A stretch of DNA of 64,000 nt from Pyxicephalus adspersus. Lineage: Eukaryota; Chordata; Amphibia; Anura; Pyxicephalidae. The position numbers and the translations under genes were made by a program. Positions 61,738-64,000 of the stretch are shown piece by piece; the first letter of the stretch is position 1, and every line of letters starts with the position of its first letter. Under the pieces are notes generated by a model that was not told the DNA's origin, did no database searches, and was given only the letters and a program-made list of their open reading frames with translations. The DNA is taken from assembly GCF_032062135.1 (NCBI RefSeq), contig NC_092863.1:18500284-18564283 (forward strand). Reading direction: 5' to 3'.

Positions 61738-64000
61738 CTAGAAAAAAAGAGAAAATTCATTTATTGTGGAAGAGCTCACATCTAAGGGCTAAACAACTTG
61801 CCATGCCTTTAGCTTTACTTTCTGTTGAGCAGTCTTGTCTTTGTCCTTTCTAGTGGTAAATCAATTACTACAATTTTAATATTACTGTTGAAGCAGGTAA
61901 TCTCAGTCAGAAAATTTCATCTTGACATGTAATAAATATAAACCAGGTCAGGTGTTTTTTTTTTTTTTTTTTTTTACTAAACTAGACAAGCCTTATTTTA
62001 CTAAAATGACTAAAGGAGGACTCCAGCTTCACTATTGCTGTTGAGCTCCTCAAATATGCACCTTAGGACTTCAAAAGTGAATATGTGCTTAATTTAAACT
62101 TTTAAAGGCCACATAAGACCTTTTATCACATTTTAGCCAGAAAATCCTATTTTGTGTCGACAAATTTTCATTTTGTAGACATCTGGACTTCATTGTTAGG
62201 TTTTTGGCCCTTTATAGCCAATAGCGGGCATGTTTACTGAATAGGGTGCGATAGTTGGGCAGGGCTAAGTTACGTACTTGTTAGATATTTGTCATTTAAA
62301 ACAAACTATCCTCAATGGATGAGTGTTTGCAAAGAACATATTTAGTTTCATTTTGGAGAGTCTGGACTATTGTTTTGTCTTTGCTAACAGGTATTCTTTT
62401 GTGCAAATAGGATCAATAGCCAGCAAGGGCATTCTCAATGAACAGGGTGCCACAGCTGGGCTTCAATTATTTATACACACTAGGTGACTATTGTTTAAAT
62501 TAAATAATCCTCAATCCATTGGTGTTCACGAAGAAGGACATATAAAACCATGATGGCATACCTATGGCAGGGTTTGGCAGACCACTATGCTGACTGCAGC
62601 TGGCATAGCCTACTACGGTAGCCATGCATGGTTGCGACGATCATTCTTTGTCTTGATATATAATAGAAGATGACAGATAATCAATAAAATAAATTTGTGG
62701 GAAATAACTGTTTGCTGTACTAAGAATCATTGTGGATCTTGTGATGACGTTGGATACTTTTTTAAGGAATGAATATGTCAGTAAACATTCACAAGTCATC
62801 TTGTTTCCAGTGACAGTAGAATGAATAATCTTTTGTAATCCTTTCTAGCAACACAGAGAACAAACAGGCCCTGTACACACAGTACTGTTTATTTATAGGG
62901 AGAAGGGGCAAATAGGAAATAACAGTGGTTCTACCCAGTCAGTTGTGTAGTGATCCGGTACAATAGATCGAAAAAAAAAAAACATGGTACTGATAGATTG
63001 CAAAACCATCTTCTGCCCATAAAGTGGATTTATATCCTTTCAGACTATTAAAATATATTTTTATTCTATTTATTTTTGGTGCTACAGATTTCATCTTTAA
63101 AAGAGCAAAATTGACTGGACTGACGTAATATATCTCTTGCAGTCTTGCTGCACCCCTTACAAAGGATTTCCATTCTCCCCGCTGGGTTTTTGCCTTTTAT
63201 TTACACAATTTTTATCACAAACATACAGCGAAATGCTAGAAGAAATAATGGGGAGTGCTGTAGCTGGGAACTGTCAACAAAGGTATAATCACTTTATTGT
63301 GTTTCCTAAGAAATAAAAAATAGGTAGTCCAACCTTTCAGCATCCACCCATTCCAAAATCTTAAATTAACTGTGACTCAAAGGCAAACTTGTCAAATTCA
63401 TGAATGTTTTTAAAGCAAACCTTTTACAAGTCAGCAGAAATAAATTGCTGATATCACAATACATTGACAGTATAATTTTTTCAAAAAAATGTTTACCCTT
63501 CATTATTAAGAACAGTTCTTGAAGCTTGTCAAACAAGTTTCCTAGGCTTAGATAATGTCATCAGTTTGCCACAGGCAGAAGGAAGCATTTCCCTAGTATC
63601 ATCTTCCTTGGATCAGACTGCAGCATTGTAACATGTTATTCATTTTAAGTTTTGGATAACAAATGGGAGTTCAGGTTACCCCTATTGATTTTATTTTTAG
63701 GAGTACAAGTGTATTGGGGTGGTATGCAGAATGAATGACTTCATGGAGCACCAATGCTTGATACAAGCACTATTGTGCAGTGACTAATGTGATGTAGTAT
63801 TGCGGTGCTGCAATGCACAGATGTGAACCCGTTATGTGGATACAAAATATGATCAATAATGAAGACAACTGAAAGCTACTCCCTGTTTAAAACTAGGAGA
63901 AATGATTGGGAAAAGGCCTCTGTCTAACTTGCTTGATGTGCTGTGTTGAAGCTTGATGTAACAGTTGGCACCTGACAATTCTGGGTTGTTCCTTTAAGCT
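61738..64000 (-). other. Upstream of GRB7 start: 5' intron, no exon recognised
   Basis: This is the intron before the first coding exon and whatever lies 5' of it. It holds a T run of about 22 at 61952-61974 and the imperfect 202-base tandem duplication at 62180-62560. I could not pick out the non-coding first exon or a promoter; no CpG-rich island is visible. Confidence 0.6.
62180..62560. repeat. Imperfect tandem duplication, period about 202 bases
   Basis: ATAGCCAATAGCGGGCAT at 62214 and ATAGCCAGCAAGGGCATT at 62416 begin matching blocks: GAATAGGGTGCGATAGTTGGGC versus GAACAGGGTGCCACAGCTGGGC, then AACTATCCTCAATGGATGAG versus AATAATCCTCAATCCATTGG. The pair also shares TCTGGACT upstream. Confidence 0.75.

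Overview
The window looks like nuclear DNA from an anuran amphibian, probably a ranoid frog. Both genes are vertebrate, AT-rich introns split them, and the dispersed repeats (long foldback elements, hAT-type MITEs, a tRNA-like SINE, decayed Tc1 copies) are ones I associate with frog genomes. The species is an inference. There is no prokaryotic, plastid or viral gene organisation.

Two protein-coding genes face each other. On the + strand (571-16150) lie the last four coding exons of IKZF3 (Aiolos), a zinc-finger transcription factor of lymphocytes. The 5' exons, including zinc finger 1, lie before base 1. On the - strand (61729 down to 42130) lies what appears to be the complete coding part of GRB7, an adaptor with RA, PH, BPS and SH2 modules. 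It has 14 coding exons, all with GT-AG introns, and the joined reading frame is 531 codons plus stop, against 532 residues in human GRB7. IKZF3 and GRB7 are also convergent neighbours on human chromosome 17, so the pair supports both assignments and rules against the IKZF1/GRB10 paralogues.

The 26 kb between the two stop codons (16151-42129) contains no gene I can identify. It holds one exon-like 99-base segment of unknown origin (17558-17656), AT microsatellites, a 963-base assembly gap inside a minisatellite (27730-28692), a pogo/Tigger-like MITE with TA duplications, two fossil Tc1/mariner transposases, hAT MITEs, and several copies of a roughly 200-base near-palindromic foldback element. 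The GRB7 introns carry more of these elements, including a hAT MITE inserted into a SINE with a recognisable 8-base target duplication. The region upstream of the GRB7 start (61738-64000) shows an imperfect 202-base tandem duplication and no recognisable coding exon.

In function, Aiolos would act in the nucleus and GRB7 at receptor tyrosine kinases in the cytoplasm. They share a neighbourhood, not a pathway. I found no new biological system. The items most worth a second look are the orphan exon-like segment, the foldback family, the conserved 88-base SH2 exon of GRB7, and a glycine substitution in zinc finger 2 of Aiolos.
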